From BM714 sp964484935 (lineage in GTDB: Bacteria > Bacillota > Clostridia > Peptostreptococcales > BM714): a stretch of DNA of 64,000 bases. The position numbers and the translations under genes were made by a program. The stretch covers positions 3,697 to 67,696 of the forward strand of contig CAZAFW010000004.1 in NCBI GenBank assembly GCA_964484935.1, read 5' to 3'. The first letter of the stretch is position 1; each line of letters begins with the position of its first letter. The notes beneath the pieces were generated by a model. That model made no database searches. It was not told the origin of the DNA and saw only the letters and a list, made by a program, of their open reading frames with translations. Positions 62,373-64,000 of the stretch are shown here, piece after piece.

Positions 62373-63740
62373 TCATTCTTTTTCGCAATTGTCAACTTTA
62401 GCATTCTCGCCTGTCAAACGATTGGCCAAATGCCTGGCCACTGCGGCTGAAATCATATAAGAGAAAAGCAAAGCTGCAAAAACTCCAGTTAATCCAAACA
62501 TCCTCGATCCGGCCAAAGCCAAAGGAATGTATATGAAAAACATCTGCGCTATCATTACTGCCGCCGCCTTGAACGGTTTGCGGAGGGCATTCATGACAGA
62601 AACCGAAATCCTGAGCACTCCGTAAGCACCATACCCAAGCGGAACCAATCGCAGATAAAGGACAATGACCGAAACCACATTTCGATCGTCGCTGAACACA
62701 AGGGCCACATTCTTTGCCGACAATGCAAGAACTGCATACACGGCAAGCATTAAGGCCATTGAAAATTTGAAGCTGGCGCTCATTCCCTTGCGCACCCGGT
62801 CGCACCTTCCCGCCCCATAGTTTTGACCAACAAAAGGCGTCATAACAACTGAAAGAGCCATTACCGGTATAAGAATGAAGCGTTCAATCTTTGCTGCAAC
62901 CCCAAAACCCGCGACAGCCTCGATTCCATAAGTGGACAAAATTCCGGTGATTATTCCTATTCCCAGGGGTTGGACTATCCTAGTCAACGCATTCGGAATC
63001 CCTATGAAAAGAATTCTCTTCCATGAAGCAAAGGTCCTTCTCGCCGTAATATTTCTGAAAGAAACAATACCGTCCCTCCATACAAGAACATACATTGCCA
63101 CGCCAAATGTGGTCATCCTGGACAAGACCGTCGCAAGCGCGGCTCCCGAAACCCCCATGCCCGGAACTATTCCCCATCCGAAAATGAATATGGGATCAAG
63201 CGCAGTATTTACTATGGCGGCAATCATCATGACAATTCCAGGCGTTTTTGTGTCGCCCAAGGCACGCATGCTGTTGTTTCCCACCATGGGAATGACCACG
63301 AATACGACCCCTGCGTACCATATGCTCATGTAATCTTTTATGTAAGGCATTACTTGCCCGCTTGCTCCAAGCAGTGCAAACAGGGGTTCTATGGTCGCAA
63401 AGCCCGCAACTACAAATACCCCCGTCACAATAACCCCAAGACTCAGGCTGTCGGTTGCATACCTGACAATTTCACTCTGATCCCCTTTTCCTATCGCTCT
63501 CGACAAGACGGAAAGGGTTCCAGTTCCGATACCCAGCGAAATGCTGTTTATAACAAGAACTACAGGAAAAGTGAATGTGAGCGCAGCAAGTTCGTCAGTC
63601 CCCAGCCTGCTCACGAAGTATGTGTCTACGAGGTTGAAAGCAATGAGCCCGAACATTCCAAACATCATGGGAAGGGTCAATTTGAACAGCAATCTTTTGA
63701 TATCGCCGATTGTCAGCTTTGCCTCGATTTTTCTGTCCAT
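62373..63740 (-). CDS. MATE-family efflux transporter
   Basis: A 455-residue multidrug and toxin extrusion protein with 12 predicted helices. The family pattern is MMFGMFGLIAFNLVDTYFVSRLGTDELAALTFTFPV, GIGTGTLSVLSRAIG and NNSMRALGDTKTP. Substrates are usually cationic drugs or metabolites. The ATG at 63740 has AGAGGTG upstream; a GTG three codons before is the alternative. It lies upstream of the pfl promoter on the same strand. Confidence 0.92.
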   Translation of the reverse strand: MDRKIEAKLTIGDIKRLLFKLTLPMMFGMFGLIAFNLVDTYFVSRLGTDELAALTFTFPVVLVINSISLGIGTGTLSVLSRAIGKGDQSEIVRYATDSLSLGVIVTGVFVVAGFATIEPLFALLGASGQVMPYIKDYMSIWYAGVVFVVIPMVGNNSMRALGDTKTPGIVMMIAAIVNTALDPIFIFGWGIVPGMGVSGAALATVLSRMTTFGVAMYVLVWRDGIVSFRNITARRTFASWKRILFIGIPNALTRIVQPLGIGIITGILSTYGIEAVAGFGVAAKIERFILIPVMALSVVMTPFVGQNYGAGRCDRVRKGMSASFKFSMALMLAVYAVLALSAKNVALVFSDDRNVVSVIVLYLRLVPLGYGAYGVLRISVSVMNALRKPFKAAAVMIAQMFFIYIPLALAGSRMFGLTGVFAALLFSYMISAAVARHLANRLTGENAKVDNCEKE

Positions 63741-63864
63741 TTCGCACACCTCTGGCAGTTTTTATTATTATAACATGAACGATGTCGTCATCCGGCTTTT
63801 CAACAAGTCTCACTTTTGTATTTATTGAAATTTTGCTGACTCTTTTTATGCCCTAAATATTAAA

Positions 63865-63887
63865 ACCCGGACAAATATTGTCCGGGT
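63865..63887 (-). terminator. intrinsic terminator of the CBS-domain gene
   Basis: ACCCGGACAA/TTGTCCGGGT 10-bp stem with a 3-nt loop followed by TTTTAATATT on the minus strand. Confidence 0.88.
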
Positions 63888-63917
63888 CGCTTATATTTCC
63901 TTTAGATTGTCTATACT

Positions 63918-64000
63918 CTATGTCGCCAAGGCTCCCATAATCCTTGCCTTGGGCAATACTCCCACAAGGCGATTTTCTTTGTTGACAACGGCAAGCGGGT
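63918..64000 (-). CDS. C-terminal end of a CBS-domain protein (partial)
   Basis: Only 27 codons lie in the window, reading PLAVVNKENRLVGVLPKAR and ending GALAT before TAG. This is the final strand-helix of a CBS domain. Such an ending is common in glycine-betaine ABC transporter ATPases (ProV/OpuAA type), but other CBS proteins end likewise; the rest lies beyond the right edge. Confidence 0.6.
   Translation of the reverse strand, partial: PLAVVNKENRLVGVLPKARIMGALAT

Overview
The window looks like a chromosomal segment from a low-to-medium GC Gram-positive anaerobe of the Clostridia type. Supporting signs are the GGAGG ribosome binding sites, TTGACA-17-TATAAT promoters, T-box, lysine and ZTP riboswitches, a PyrR attenuator, a pyruvate formate-lyase pair with its radical-SAM activase, and a Bacillus/Clostridium-type block purR-glmU-prs-pth-mfd-(prsA)-spoVB-mazG-rqcP-divIC-tilS-ftsH. 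No tRNA or rRNA gene was seen.

Layout. 0.4-21 kb, all minus strand: this block, read from purR (21.1 kb) down to ftsH (0.9 kb), encodes precursor supply (GlmU, Prs), translation quality control (Pth, RqcP, TilS), repair coupling (Mfd), division (DivIC), HU, a lipid flippase-like protein and FtsH. Members usual in spore formers (spoVG, spoVT, yabP, yabQ, spoIIE) and hpt are absent, and a ppx-tldD-tldE group sits where spoIIE would be. 21-25 kb: murC (plus), a CLC protein with altered gating residues, and an LCP cell-wall ligase. 25-31 kb: a lysine regulon made of lysA-lysC and a divergent NhaC-type transporter, each behind its own lysine riboswitch and terminator, plus a small membrane protein coupled to the transporter. 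31-40 kb: a metallo-hydrolase, EamA transporter and aminotransferase; heptamer repeats; lspA and asnS (Asn T-box); cls; pyrR and a PyrR-attenuated uracil permease. 40.1-42.0 kb: a group II intron inserted beside a terminator hairpin. 42-50 kb: two SH3-type lipoproteins of the cell envelope, a nitroreductase, a beta-CASP hydrolase, bioY with a BirA operator, and a corrinoid-free RdhA/QueG-like iron-sulfur protein. 50-54 kb: ferredoxin, CopZ and the copper ATPase CopA. 54-64 kb: an Ogg-type glycosylase, MFS and MATE exporters, an agmatinase-family enzyme, a DUF2164 gene with an internal amber codon, a SOUL protein, pflB-pflA behind a ZTP riboswitch, and the last codons of a CBS-domain protein.

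The most notable observation is in copA. The first cysteine codon of the second metal-binding CxxC motif is an in-frame TGA, followed at the right distance by a perfect 7-bp hairpin with a G-rich loop. This is a credible bacterial SECIS, so CopA may be a selenoprotein. Other points of interest are the paired lysine riboswitches, the intron that separates uraA from its own terminator, a long palindromic dispersed repeat, dispersed 7-nt CAG heptads, and the amber-interrupted DUF2164 gene.
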